A stretch of DNA of 64,000 bases from Micromonospora echinofusca (GCF_017614955.1 NZ_WVUH01000001.1:58238-122237), one strand, 5' to 3'. Positions 17,701-26,860 are shown, counted from the first letter of the stretch. Program-made: numbers and translations. The notes: generated by a model from the sequence alone, not told the origin.

Positions 17701-19715
17701 CCGACACGCAGCTCAACGAGGCACTCGACGGCCTGCGTGGCTCCGCCAGCTGGGGCAACGACGCCACCCACGCCTTCACCCAGCTCCAGACGCTCGCCAC
17801 CCAGCGTGCCGCCCACCCCGGAAGCGAACCCGTCGGACGGCTGCACCTGGACGGACCGGCGATGCCGAACGCCGTGAACTGGTGGTCCGTACTCGACGGT
17901 GTCGCTGCCGTCGCCTACCGGGCCGTCACGGCGGTCACCCCGGACGACCACCGGGACACGCTGCGGGCCCTGCTCACCGCGCTGGACCGGCTCGACCTCG
18001 GCGCGCCGGCCGGATCGGCCCGGTGGCGCCGGTTCGGGCTGCACCTGCTCGACGGCGACGTGGCGAACCCCGACGGCACCCGCCGGCACCTCAGGCCGGG
18101 CATCCTGCCCCTGCCCGACGGGGCGTTCCTCGCCGTGCTCCACTACAGCGGCACGGCCACCGGCTACTCCTTCGACGCGCTGTACCACGACCCGACCGGC
18201 GTCTTCACCGTGCCCGAGCCGTACACCGTGCAGTCCTCGACGCCCGTCGGCGACGACCGACCGGCCGGCTGGCTGGCCGGGTTCCTCGCCGAGTGGGCCA
18301 GCCGGGGCGCCCTGCCCTGGCGGCCGGAGGCAGCCGAACAGTTCGCCGACCTGACCGGGGTCACCCCCACCGCCGCGAAGCTGGTCCTGGCCGGCCTGCC
18401 CCACGCCGACTCGGCGAACACCGTACCCACCGAGCTGCGCAAGGCACTCGGGATCAGGCAGGCCGGCGAGGTCAAACTGGCCTTCGAGATGCTGAACGAG
18501 GCCAACCCCGAGCTCCGGCGGGCCGTGGTCTCGGCGCTGCTGCCCGCCGAGCCGGCCCGGCTGTGGACCGACGGTCCGGACGTGGCCGCCGCCGCAGCGG
18601 TCTGGACCGCCGCCCTGGGCCGCCGGGTGGTGGTTCCGGAACACCTGCTCGCCGAGGCGGTACGCGGCGTGCGCACCGGCTGGAGTCCCGCCAAGGCCCT
18701 GCCGGCGCTGCTCGACCCCACCCGCTCCACCGAACTGACCACCGACCTTGCCTTCCACATCAGCGGCGACCGCGCCCGGCAGGTCGACGGCCGGGCGGTG
18801 GGCTTCACCGGCGAGGTGTTGCACTCCACGGTCGCGCTGGCCGCCTGGGTGGCCCACCACACGCCGGCCGGTGACCCGTGCCGGGCCGCGCTGCCGGCCG
18901 CGCTGGCCGCGATCCGGGACCGGTTGACCAACCCCGACCTGCTGCTCGACCTCGACCGGTACGTCTCCCTGCCCGACTTCCGTCAGGTGGCCGGCACCCC
19001 GTCGGAAACCGGCCCGGGTTGGGAACGGTACGGCGCCATCGTCCTGGCCACCCACGACAACCAACCGTCACCCGCACTGCGACCGGACCTGCTCGACGCC
19101 GACGGAACGGACCCGTACCTGCCGGCACTGCGCGCCGACGCCGCCAAGCCGTACCCGATGGAGGTGACGCTGCGCCTGGTCCGCGACCCCCGGTTCGCGG
19201 CGTTGCTCGGCGAACCGACCGCCCCCGACGGCGCCGGGGACACCGACGGCACCTGGTGGCCACAGGACCCCACCCGCTCGGTGCCCGACCTGGTGGCCGA
19301 GGTCGCCGGAGAACACCACCTGGGCGCCGACGCGGCGGCGGTCTACCTGATGCTGCTGGCCATGCCGGACCCGACCGACCGCAACACGGCGAAGTGGACC
19401 GGCTGGAAGCCGGCCCGGCTGAAGGCCGCCCGCGCCGAACTGGCCGGCACCGACCTGGTCGTCGAGGCCAGCCGGCCCCGGGCCGGCCGGTCGCTGTTCC
19501 TGCCCGGCCCGTGGCTGGAGCGCGGCAGCGGGCAGGTGCCGGTCGAGGGCTGGAAGGTCGCCCTGTTCGACCTGGCACCCGACGGTACGGCCGGGCTCGG
19601 CGTGACCGTGCCGTTCGAGCCGGTCACCGACCTCTACCGGCGGGCCTGGCGACGCCTGCGCGACGGCGACCGACCCCGGCTGGACAGCCTGCCCACCCGC
19701 GGCACCCGCCGCTGA
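14778..19715 (+). CDS. 1645-aa protein of unknown function, partner of MoxR ATPase
   Basis: A very large, soluble-looking protein with no signal peptide or membrane segment. The N-terminal third is helical and repeat-like (ATQLFNKARRAEAQHG; TALAGYAKELSAQLPADEALDRF). A central region about residues 580-760 is rich in Gly, Trp and Tyr (MWGQPGYHYVDGHLL; YDLRGYWHSSPGD), suggesting a b-propeller or b-sandwich. The C-terminal part is again helical, with LAFHISGDRARQVDGRAVGFTGE near residue 1320. GTG 14778 overlaps the DUF4132 stop. I recognise no catalytic motif. Operon position argues that it is a substrate-binding or scaffold partner of the AAA+ ATPase downstream. The gene ends 48 bp before the ATPase start. 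Confidence 0.8.
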   Translation: MTGMTTTSGGASAESLLSAGAVLPTGTADAGDRAVPLTARTYRHPALDDRPVVRLVDAALGEGEDMAVGFLGLTPAAEPAVVGLGPRRPLAFPEWVLVHHPTDGRHALAVVPELQKLARQVRSRPKTALDAHQGLADRFARTLPHFLPTFFEQAARVFLAAGQDTYATQLFNKARRAEAQHGLPVDLDRLDEVYLEFASAKVVSATALAGYAKELSAQLPADEALDRFCRLALRAAAAGVVPSTQSATAVNRLVRTAAKAVGKAAAADREAAYLTELIRLPVVAEAPAGWWKAHLAAVTALADRDPAIRGSLLDLMPTDRDNLDPWLTLLTDTGALAGLADPDVPDATRPRDGSAGWLRRFLTRATSGYRPRRMSKLYPLVERMTDRLRAELTGSGETLSGHGDLDLFDLLLARDVPVTPPTERDTLDLAQWVRTGGERDLRALAGDDRFADALRRGLDQLDDQEQALRRLAETPGIRPLLTDWLGARIRDRFTTALPYLPDSVNWLGRLPVEALHLVADDLDRSGRPGGALGQMLDVDLTGHVTRTLRGGIIDELGWPDWELAWQEVTGGDPRVETTRQEAWPYLILGGPATVRVLGAEGIVLRHDLRIPAGDMWGQPGYHYVDGHLLVYWQSQALGYDLRGYWHSSPGDLQPILGRSRGGRPRGNGITLPLPGGGRTTGGGVLHVGDTAVPAQLPVITDGTCHWVHRRGEDDNGLGWHEYDPASNTYGRRSLPRFLADLPVEGSRLHQSASWLRPALSERATPAAVPVDGLLGWRVVTLPDGAVRGEDLAGRTVTVAGGTQPIAALLLPGDDRPRAVLSGFVLVDPDGVVSSAGEPASDAVPLPNPEFLGNLLPRDPDGSTALRRMDADTAAALFTLALDERRAALAARAAAQTTTGLRPGPATADADEPDALVEALRSAVPAVGHDALRAGVARVLRLAARVRTDLDAVTEKLTRSLSAPPTAPVPTATGPTDTQLNEALDGLRGSASWGNDATHAFTQLQTLATQRAAHPGSEPVGRLHLDGPAMPNAVNWWSVLDGVAAVAYRAVTAVTPDDHRDTLRALLTALDRLDLGAPAGSARWRRFGLHLLDGDVANPDGTRRHLRPGILPLPDGAFLAVLHYSGTATGYSFDALYHDPTGVFTVPEPYTVQSSTPVGDDRPAGWLAGFLAEWASRGALPWRPEAAEQFADLTGVTPTAAKLVLAGLPHADSANTVPTELRKALGIRQAGEVKLAFEMLNEANPELRRAVVSALLPAEPARLWTDGPDVAAAAAVWTAALGRRVVVPEHLLAEAVRGVRTGWSPAKALPALLDPTRSTELTTDLAFHISGDRARQVDGRAVGFTGEVLHSTVALAAWVAHHTPAGDPCRAALPAALAAIRDRLTNPDLLLDLDRYVSLPDFRQVAGTPSETGPGWERYGAIVLATHDNQPSPALRPDLLDADGTDPYLPALRADAAKPYPMEVTLRLVRDPRFAALLGEPTAPDGAGDTDGTWWPQDPTRSVPDLVAEVAGEHHLGADAAAVYLMLLAMPDPTDRNTAKWTGWKPARLKAARAELAGTDLVVEASRPRAGRSLFLPGPWLERGSGQVPVEGWKVALFDLAPDGTAGLGVTVPFEPVTDLYRRAWRRLRDGDRPRLDSLPTRGTRR

Positions 19716-19763
19716 CCCCTGACCCGACCATCCGATCGACCAGTGAGAGAACGAGGAACATCC

Positions 19764-20951
19764 GTGACCGTGACGGAACACGTCCGCCCCACCGCAGCAC
19801 CGGAGACGGCCCAGGTCCTCTCCGCCGAGCAGCGGTACGCCGACGAGCTGGCGTTCCTGGCCGCCTACGACGACGGGGCCCGGCCGCCGGGCTGGGCGCT
19901 GACCCCGCGCGCCGTGGTCACCTTCATCCGGGGCAGCGACGGCGAGGCGTTGACGTTGCCCGCCGAGCGGCGCACCGGCCCGGACGGTGTCGACCGGCCG
20001 GCCAGCATGACCATCCCGGCGAAGTTCGTCGGCGAGCGGAGCCTGGTCGAACGGTGCGTGGTCACCCTCGCCGGGGAACGGGGCCTGCTGCTGGTCGGTG
20101 AGCCGGGTACCGCCAAGTCGATGCTGTCGGAGCTGCTGGCCGCCGCGGTCTGCGGCACCAGTGCGCTGACCGTGCAGGGCACCGCCGGCACCACGGAGGA
20201 CGCCTTCCGGTACGGCTGGAACTACGCCCTGCTGCTCGCCCAGGGGCCCACCCCGCAGGCGCTGGTCGACTCGCCGGTACTGACCGCGATGCGCACCGGC
20301 CGGGTGGTCCGGATCGAGGAGGTGACCCGCTGCCTGCCCGAGGTGCAGGACGCGCTGGTGTCGATCCTGTCCGACCGGCGGATGAACGTGCCGGAGCTGG
20401 CCGGTACCGACAACGGCCTGATCCGGGCGATGCCCGGGTTCACCGTGATCGCCACCGCCAACCTGCGGGACCGGGGCGTGTCGGAGATGTCCTCGGCCCT
20501 CAAGCGCCGGTTCAACTTCGAGACCATCCACCCGATCTCCGACGCCGACACCGAGACCGACCTGGTCCGCCGGCAGGCCACCGCCGCCGTGCAGCGCGCC
20601 GGTGCGGCGTACACGGTCGACGACGCGGTGCTGGACGCCCTGGTCACCGTCTTCCGTGACCTGCGTACCGGCCGGTCCGGTGAGGGCTGGGACGTGGAAC
20701 GACCCGGCACGGTGATGTCCACCGCCGAGGCGGTGCAGGTGGCCGCGTCGCTCGGGCTGGCCGCCGCGTACCTGCCCGGCGGGGACGCCCTCGACCTGGT
20801 ACCCGGGCACCTGCTCGGGGTGGTCCGCAAGGACGACCAGAACGACCACGCCCGGCTGCTCGGCTACTGGGACGGCCCGGTCCGCCGCCGCGCCGAGGAC
20901 GGCTCGCCGATGTGGCGCCGGCTCTGGGACCTGCGGGAGAGCCTCCGTTGA
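19764..20951 (+). CDS. MoxR-type AAA+ ATPase (YehL-like)
   Basis: A 395-aa MoxR-class AAA+ ATPase. Walker A is GEPGTAKS (about residues 112-119), Walker B VVRIEEVTR, sensor 1 region VIATANLRDRG and arginine-finger region SSALKRRFNFE; all look functional. GTG 19764 is preferred over GTG 19743 because GAGGA lies just upstream at the right distance. The stop overlaps the next gene's TTG start. MoxR ATPases work with VWA-domain partners as chaperone-like remodelling machines (for example RavA-ViaA), and the next gene encodes such a VWA domain. Confidence 0.92.
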   Translation: MTVTEHVRPTAAPETAQVLSAEQRYADELAFLAAYDDGARPPGWALTPRAVVTFIRGSDGEALTLPAERRTGPDGVDRPASMTIPAKFVGERSLVERCVVTLAGERGLLLVGEPGTAKSMLSELLAAAVCGTSALTVQGTAGTTEDAFRYGWNYALLLAQGPTPQALVDSPVLTAMRTGRVVRIEEVTRCLPEVQDALVSILSDRRMNVPELAGTDNGLIRAMPGFTVIATANLRDRGVSEMSSALKRRFNFETIHPISDADTETDLVRRQATAAVQRAGAAYTVDDAVLDALVTVFRDLRTGRSGEGWDVERPGTVMSTAEAVQVAASLGLAAAYLPGGDALDLVPGHLLGVVRKDDQNDHARLLGYWDGPVRRRAEDGSPMWRRLWDLRESLR

Positions 20952-23900
20952 CGACCCTCTCCCGCGAACCCGTCGACGCGGTCGAGTCGACGGTCGACCC
21001 CCGCGCGGTGGTCGACGCGCTCGCCGGTTCGGTCCGGCCGTACCTGATCGGGGTCCGGCATCACAGCCCGGCCCTGGCGGCGGTGGTCCCGGCGCTGCTG
21101 GACGCCGCCGGGGCCGAGGTGGTCTGCATCGAGCTGCCGGCCGACTTCCAGCACTGGCTGCCGTACCTGTCCGACCCGGCCGCCCGGGCGCCGCTGGCCG
21201 TGGTCGGCAGCCACGGTACGGACGGGCCGATGGGCTTCTACCCGTTCGCCGACTTCTCCCCGGAGCTGGCCGCGATCCGCTGGGCCCGGCAACGCGGCGT
21301 CGAGGTGCTCTGCTGCGACCTGCCGCTGGCCGACCCCGGCTGGACCGCCGATGCCACCGCCCCGACCGCCGGCTCCGATCCGGCTACCGGCCCCGATTCC
21401 GCCCCGGACGCCGGTGAACCGGTACCCGGCCCGGTTCGCTCCGGTTACGCCGCCGCGCTGCGCGCCAGCGGCACCGGCCGGGACGGCGACGACCTGTGGG
21501 ACCGGGTGGTCGAGGTGCGTGCCCCGGGCTGCCCGCCCGAGGCGGTCCGCCGGGCCGCCCTCGGGGTCGGCTGGGCGATGCGTACCGACAGCGCCGGCAG
21601 CGACGGCGTACCCGCCCGTGACCTGGCCCGGGAGCGGCACATGCGCCGGGTGCTGGCCGAGGCCGGCGCGGACGGCCGGCGGGTCGCCGCAGTCGTCGGC
21701 GCCTTCCACGCCCCGGCCCTGCTCGCCACGCCGTCGACCGACGCCACCATGTCGATCGACGCCGACGCCCACGACGACCCGGCCCGGCCGGCCGGTTCGA
21801 CCGGCCGGGCCGCCCCGGCGGCCACCGCGGACAGCCGCAACCGTCCCGCACCCGGCCCGGCCGGCAGCGGCACCACGGTCACCTCGCTGGTGCCCTACGC
21901 GTTCGACCTGCTCGACTCCCGGTCCGGCTACCCGGCCGGGATCCGTGACCCACGCTGGCAGCAGTCCGTCTTCACCGCCGCCGGTGACCCGGAACGGATC
22001 CGGGCCGCCGCCGCCCGGACGGTCACCGACCTGTGCCGGGAACTCCGCGCAGCCGGGCACACCGCCGGCACCGGCGAGGCCGCCGAGACGGTACGCCTCG
22101 CCGACGACCTGGCCCGCCTGCGGGACCTGCCCGCCCCCGGACGGGGCGAGGTCCTGGAGGCGGTGACCACCGTGCTCGGCCAGGGTGAACTACTCGGCCG
22201 TGGCCGGGCACTGGCCAGGGCGCTGGAGACCGTACTGGTCGGCGCCGAACGCGGTCGGGTCGCCCCCGGGACGCCCCGCTCCGGGCTCGGCCCCGCCGTC
22301 GAGGCGGAACTCGTCGCGCTGCGACTGCCCCACCCGGACAGCCCCAAGGCCCGCGAGGTCCGGCTGGACCCGTTGCGCACCGATCTGGACGGGCGGCGCG
22401 AGATCCTGCTGCAACGCCTCCAGACCTGCGGTGTCGGCTACGGCGAGCCGATCGAGGTCTCCGGCACCGGCGACGGTGCCGCCCTGACCACCCGCTGGCA
22501 ACTGGCCTGGACACCGTCCGTGGCGGCCCGGCTCGACCTGGTCGGTGTACGCGGGGTGACCGCAGCGCTGGCGGCGGCCGGTACCCTGCGGGAACGGTTC
22601 CGGCGGGAGGTCGCCGACGGTGGCCCCACCGCCGCGCAACTGCTCGCCGGCCTCGCCGAAGCCGCCCGCTGCGACCTGCCCGACCTGGTCACCGACCGGC
22701 TCGACCTGGCCGCCACCGTGCTGCCGGCCACCGGCACGCTGCCCGAGCTGCTGGCCGCCCTGGACCTGGTGGAGGCCCTGCGCCGGGGACACCTGCCCGG
22801 CACCACCGCCGACAGCCGGGCCCGGACGGCGGAGCTGACCGCCAACCTGCTCGACGCCGCCGTACGCGGGCTGCCCGGCCTGGCCGGCAGCGACGCCACC
22901 GCCGACGCCGCCGCGCTGGTCGACCTCGCGGTCCGCGCCGGAGCCGACCGGATCGGCCTGCGCCTCGACGAGGCCCTCGACCACCTGGCCCGCGCCGGTT
23001 CGCCGCTGATCCAGGGTGCCGCGCTGGCCGCCCGGGTCCTGCTCGACCTGACCGACCTGGCCACCCTCGGCACCCGGGTGGCCGGCTGGGTGGACGCGGC
23101 CACCGGCCCGGACACCCGCCGCCACCTGCACCGGCTGCTCGGTGGTCTGCTCACCGCCGCGCACCCGCTGTTGCAGTCGGCCCCGGCCGCCCTGGACCCG
23201 CTGCTGGACCGCGTCGAGCGGCTCACCGACACCGGGTTCCTGGACCGGCTGCCAGCCCTGCGGGGCGGGTTCGACGTGCTCACCCCGGCGGCCCGGGACC
23301 GGCTCCTCCACACCGTCGCCGACCGGCTCGGCGACCGCCTCGACCTGGCCCTGTCCGCCCCGCCGGAGCTGCTCGCCCGCTGGACCGCCGCCGACGCCGC
23401 CGGCCGGGCCACCCTGATCGCCCGCAACATCCCGGTGCCGGGCGCACCGACCGTCCCCGCCGACGTGCCCGGCGACGCCGGAGCCGCGCCGGAGACGCCG
23501 GCCGGCCAGCTCACCCCCGCCGACCGGTGGCGGTTGCTGCTCGGCCGCCAACCCGACCGGCTGCCCGCCGACGCCCGCCGCTACGCCCGCGCCCTGGACG
23601 AGCTGTACGGCGCAGGTCGCGGCGAAGGCGCCACCGACCTCGGCCAGGCGACCGGCGGCGGCCAGGAGGCCTCCTTCCCGACGGCCCGGGAGTGGGCCGA
23701 CGAACTGGAGGCACTGTTCGGCACCTCGGTACGCGAAGAGGTCGTCGCCAGGGCCGTCGAGAGCGGTCGCACCGACGTCCTCGCCGAGCTCGACCCCGCT
23801 GCGGTACGCCCCTCGATGGAACTGCTGACCTCCGTGCTGTCCCTGGCCGGTGGTCTGCCCGAGGCGCACCTGGCCCGGCTGCGACCCCTGGTCCGGCGGC

Positions 23901-24619
23901 TGGTCCGGGAGCTGACCGAGCAGTTGGCCACCCGGGTACGTCCGGCGTTGACCGGGCTGACCAACCCGCGCCCGTCCCACCGCCCCGGCGGCCGGATCAA
24001 CCTCGCCCGTACCCTGCGGGCGAACCTGGCGCACACCCGGCGCCTCGGCGACGGCCGGACGGTGGTGGTACCGGAACGCCCGGTCTTCCACACCCGGACC
24101 CGCCGGGAGGCCGACTGGCGGCTGGTACTGGTGGTCGACGTCTCCGGCTCGATGGAGGCGTCGGTGGTGTGGTCGGCGTTGACCGCCGCCGTGCTGGCCG
24201 GGGTACCCGCCCTGTCCACCCACTTCCTCGCCTTCTCCACCGAGGTCGTTGACCTCACCGACCGGGTCGACGACCCGCTGTCTCTGCTGCTGGAGGTACG
24301 CGTCGGCGGCGGTACGCACATCGCCGCCGGGCTGGCTCACGCCCGTTCCCTGGTGACCGTGCCGAGCCGCACCATCGTCGCCGTGGTCAGCGACTTCGAG
24401 GAGGGCTACCCGCTCGCCGGGCTGCTCGGTGAGGTCCGCACCCTGGCCGGTTCCGGCGTGCACCTGCTCGGCTGCGCCGCGCTGAACGACCGGGGAGCGC
24501 CCTGCTACTCGGTACCCGTCGCCGAGCAGCTCGTCGCGGCCGGGATGCCGGTCGCCGCTCTCAGCCCCCTCGAACTCGCCCGCTGGGTGGGCGACCGCGT
24601 ACGCGGAGGATCACGTTGA
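20948..24619 (+). CDS. DUF5682 - VWA fusion protein (YehM/YehP-like)
   Basis: A 1223-aa protein that appears to join two proteins separate in E. coli (YehM and YehP). Residues about 30-320 are DUF5682-like (GVRHHSPALA, CIELPADFQHW, YPFADFSPE, AAVVGAFHAPAL). A long helical middle follows. The C-terminal VWA domain has a complete MIDAS: DVSGS (Asp near 1064), GGGTH and SDFEEG. The TTG start at 20948 forms a TTGA junction with the ATPase gene; ATG 20912 inside that gene is possible but would lengthen the overlap. The stop overlaps the SWIM gene in another TTGA. The VWA domain should dock to the MoxR ATPase. Confidence 0.88.
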   Translation: MTTLSREPVDAVESTVDPRAVVDALAGSVRPYLIGVRHHSPALAAVVPALLDAAGAEVVCIELPADFQHWLPYLSDPAARAPLAVVGSHGTDGPMGFYPFADFSPELAAIRWARQRGVEVLCCDLPLADPGWTADATAPTAGSDPATGPDSAPDAGEPVPGPVRSGYAAALRASGTGRDGDDLWDRVVEVRAPGCPPEAVRRAALGVGWAMRTDSAGSDGVPARDLARERHMRRVLAEAGADGRRVAAVVGAFHAPALLATPSTDATMSIDADAHDDPARPAGSTGRAAPAATADSRNRPAPGPAGSGTTVTSLVPYAFDLLDSRSGYPAGIRDPRWQQSVFTAAGDPERIRAAAARTVTDLCRELRAAGHTAGTGEAAETVRLADDLARLRDLPAPGRGEVLEAVTTVLGQGELLGRGRALARALETVLVGAERGRVAPGTPRSGLGPAVEAELVALRLPHPDSPKAREVRLDPLRTDLDGRREILLQRLQTCGVGYGEPIEVSGTGDGAALTTRWQLAWTPSVAARLDLVGVRGVTAALAAAGTLRERFRREVADGGPTAAQLLAGLAEAARCDLPDLVTDRLDLAATVLPATGTLPELLAALDLVEALRRGHLPGTTADSRARTAELTANLLDAAVRGLPGLAGSDATADAAALVDLAVRAGADRIGLRLDEALDHLARAGSPLIQGAALAARVLLDLTDLATLGTRVAGWVDAATGPDTRRHLHRLLGGLLTAAHPLLQSAPAALDPLLDRVERLTDTGFLDRLPALRGGFDVLTPAARDRLLHTVADRLGDRLDLALSAPPELLARWTAADAAGRATLIARNIPVPGAPTVPADVPGDAGAAPETPAGQLTPADRWRLLLGRQPDRLPADARRYARALDELYGAGRGEGATDLGQATGGGQEASFPTAREWADELEALFGTSVREEVVARAVESGRTDVLAELDPAAVRPSMELLTSVLSLAGGLPEAHLARLRPLVRRLVRELTEQLATRVRPALTGLTNPRPSHRPGGRINLARTLRANLAHTRRLGDGRTVVVPERPVFHTRTRREADWRLVLVVDVSGSMEASVVWSALTAAVLAGVPALSTHFLAFSTEVVDLTDRVDDPLSLLLEVRVGGGTHIAAGLAHARSLVTVPSRTIVAVVSDFEEGYPLAGLLGEVRTLAGSGVHLLGCAALNDRGAPCYSVPVAEQLVAAGMPVAALSPLELARWVGDRVRGGSR

Positions 24620-26547
24620 CCGACCGCACTGCCACCGCCCTCGCCACCGACCGGTTGCCGCCGGTGCTGCCGGCGGTCACCGCCGCCGCGGTGGCGGCCC
24701 TGCCACCCCGGCTGCACCGCCGGCTGGACGCAGGCGTCGAACGGCTGGCCGACGTGCCGGTCGACCGGGTCGACGGCGGCCTGTCGGTCGACTGCGGCCC
24801 CGAGGCCCTGGTCACCCTGACGCCGGGACCGACCGGCGCGGTCACCGACCCGCAGCAGGTCCGGTGCAGCTGCCTGCTGGCGCCGCGCTGCCTGCACCGG
24901 ACCGCGGTCCTGGTGGCCTGCCCGGTCGCCGACGCGGCCAGTCACCCCGACCCGGCGTCCACCACCGGGTCCACCCCGGACGGACGTGGCACCGTCGCCG
25001 GGCGCTCCCGGAAGTCCGGACGTACCACCGGCCCGGCGGACGGCCCGACCGCCGGTCGTACCGACCACGGCACCGCACCGACGAAGGCGCAACGGGCCGC
25101 CGCCGACGCGCTGTGGCGGGCCGCCGCGACGGTACTCGCGGTCGGCGTCCCGGCCGCCGGCGCCGTACCCCAGGCCGAGCTGCTGCGGGCCGCGCACACC
25201 GCCCGGCTGGCCGGTCTGCCCCGGGCCGAGAGCGCGGCGCTGCGCACGGTACGGGGTCTACGCGCACACCGGGACCGGCAGGCCGGTCACCGGCTGGCCG
25301 ACCTGGTCGCGGTCCTGCACGACCTGCTCTACGTGGCCGGCCGGCTGGCCGCCGGTGATCCCGACCCCGCGCTGGTGGGCACCCTCCGGCGGGCCTATCA
25401 GCCCGACGGCACGCTGGAGGTGTACGGCGTCTGCCGGGAACCGGTGATCAGCGCGACCGGGTACGGCGGGGTGGTCACCCACCTCGTCGCCGCCGACGGT
25501 CGCCAGCTCTCCTTCGCCGACGTGAAACCGGGCGGACCGGACCGGGCCCGGGACTGTGCCCGGGCGGTCACCGAGATGGGCGCGGTCAGCGTGAACCACG
25601 CGGTGCTGTCCCGGGGTGGCCTGCGGATCACCGGCACCACCGTCTCCGCCGACGGGCGGCTCGGTGCCGGCAAGGGGGTCCGGGCCACCCCGCTCGCCGG
25701 CACCGACTGGTCCGCCGGACCGCTGGCGGACCTGTTCGCCCGCCCACTCGCCGAGGTGGTGACCGCCCAACTCGCCGCCGCCGACGACCCGGAGGACCCG
25801 GCCCGGCCCGGGACCGCGCTGGTCGGTGGTGACCTGGTGGTGGTCGGCGCCGTCGGCGACCAGGTGCTGGCCCGTGAACTGGCCCCCGGCACCGACCCGG
25901 ACCGGGCACCGGTGCCGGACGGGCCGGTCATCCGGCTGGTACCGGTCAGCTCCCATCCGGTCCTGGCCCACGTGACGAACCTGCGGCGGCTCGCCTCCTG
26001 GCCGGGGCTGCGGATCCGGGTGGTCGGCCGGCTGGACCCGGACCGGGCCAGCACCCTGCGCCCGCTGGCCGTCGGCCCGGTGCCCGGGGTCACCGCGACA
26101 CTGCGGCTGCCGGCGGACTGGCACGGCCGGGCCGACCTCGGCTACGACCAGGTCCAGGGCGGTCACCTACCGCCACGCGAACCGGCCACGATGGCCGAAC
26201 CGGTGCTGACCGCCGGCGTCGACGCGGTTGCCGAGTCCCCGCTGTGGCGGGTCCGTCGCCTGGTGGAACTGGCCGTCTCCGGCGGTCGCCGTGCTGTCGG
26301 CGAGGCGGCCCGGGACGAGGCCGCCTGGCTGGCCGGGCCGCTGCGTCGCGCCGGCTTGACCACCGCTGCTGCGGTGGCCTCGGCGCTGGCCAGCGAGTCC
26401 GACCGACGTGGCCGGGACGTGTTCGGCCGGCTCACCGATCCCGACCCGGACCGGTACGCGTGGGCGTGGCTCGCCGCCGCCGCCCATCTCGCCGCCACCG
26501 AGCGGGAGTTGATCCGTTCCTCGTGGACCGCGCCGCCGTCCGGCTGA
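24616..26547 (+). CDS. SWIM zinc-finger protein (YehQ-like)
   Basis: A 643-aa protein with a SWIM zinc finger (CxC-x5-CxH: CSCLLAPRCLH) at about residues 85-93. The remainder is mixed a/b without recognised catalytic motifs. A low-complexity linker of Gly, Thr and Pro covers about residues 115-155. TTG 24616 overlaps the VWA gene's stop. SWIM domains bind nucleic acid or protein; with the MoxR, VWA and DUF4132 genes it completes a set like E. coli yehI-yehQ. It is the last gene of the operon, 112 bp before a strong hairpin. Confidence 0.88.
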   Translation: MTDRTATALATDRLPPVLPAVTAAAVAALPPRLHRRLDAGVERLADVPVDRVDGGLSVDCGPEALVTLTPGPTGAVTDPQQVRCSCLLAPRCLHRTAVLVACPVADAASHPDPASTTGSTPDGRGTVAGRSRKSGRTTGPADGPTAGRTDHGTAPTKAQRAAADALWRAAATVLAVGVPAAGAVPQAELLRAAHTARLAGLPRAESAALRTVRGLRAHRDRQAGHRLADLVAVLHDLLYVAGRLAAGDPDPALVGTLRRAYQPDGTLEVYGVCREPVISATGYGGVVTHLVAADGRQLSFADVKPGGPDRARDCARAVTEMGAVSVNHAVLSRGGLRITGTTVSADGRLGAGKGVRATPLAGTDWSAGPLADLFARPLAEVVTAQLAAADDPEDPARPGTALVGGDLVVVGAVGDQVLARELAPGTDPDRAPVPDGPVIRLVPVSSHPVLAHVTNLRRLASWPGLRIRVVGRLDPDRASTLRPLAVGPVPGVTATLRLPADWHGRADLGYDQVQGGHLPPREPATMAEPVLTAGVDAVAESPLWRVRRLVELAVSGGRRAVGEAARDEAAWLAGPLRRAGLTTAAAVASALASESDRRGRDVFGRLTDPDPDRYAWAWLAAAAHLAATERELIRSSWTAPPSG

Positions 26548-26860
26548 CCCGCCGCATCACGGGCGCTGCGGGTTCGGGTGACAGAGCAGACGACCGCAGG
26601 ACGGGACGCGCGTCCCCGGCGGCGAGACCGAAGGTGCCCAGCGGCGGATCCACCACGCCCCGGCGCCCGCCCTACCTGCGGGCGGGCGCCGGCCCGGCGG
26701 GCGGAGGAGACGGTCGGGGCGACGACCCTGGGCCGGGCCCGCCGGGCAGCTTACTCGAACAGGTGCCGGTGGGCGCGGCTCCAGCGGATTCGCTCCGCTA
26801 TCGGTCGAGTACGCCGGTCTCCTGCCAGGTGACCTGTGGCTGTCGTCCCGCTGCCGCGAG
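26548..26860. other. decayed intergenic DNA
   Basis: No complete gene. Apart from the terminator hairpin, a short minus-strand stretch (about 26755-26815) encodes RPIAERIRWSRAHRHLFE and a stop with typical high-GC3 codon use. It looks like the tail of a lost gene. The rest shows nothing I can assign. Confidence 0.5.
26660..26692. terminator. strong GC hairpin terminator after the SWIM gene
   Basis: A perfect 12-bp stem (CCGGCGCCCGCC at 26660-26671 and GGCGGGCGCCGG at 26681-26692) with a 9-nt loop. It lies between the five-gene operon and oppositely oriented remnants, so it could act in both directions. Confidence 0.7.

Noticed and set aside
22190..24463. Long antisense open frame (757 codons) opposite the VWA fusion gene
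   Set aside because: High GC leaves antisense frames open; it has Gly/Gln/Val-rich random composition and no ribosome binding site, while the sense strand has MIDAS motifs.
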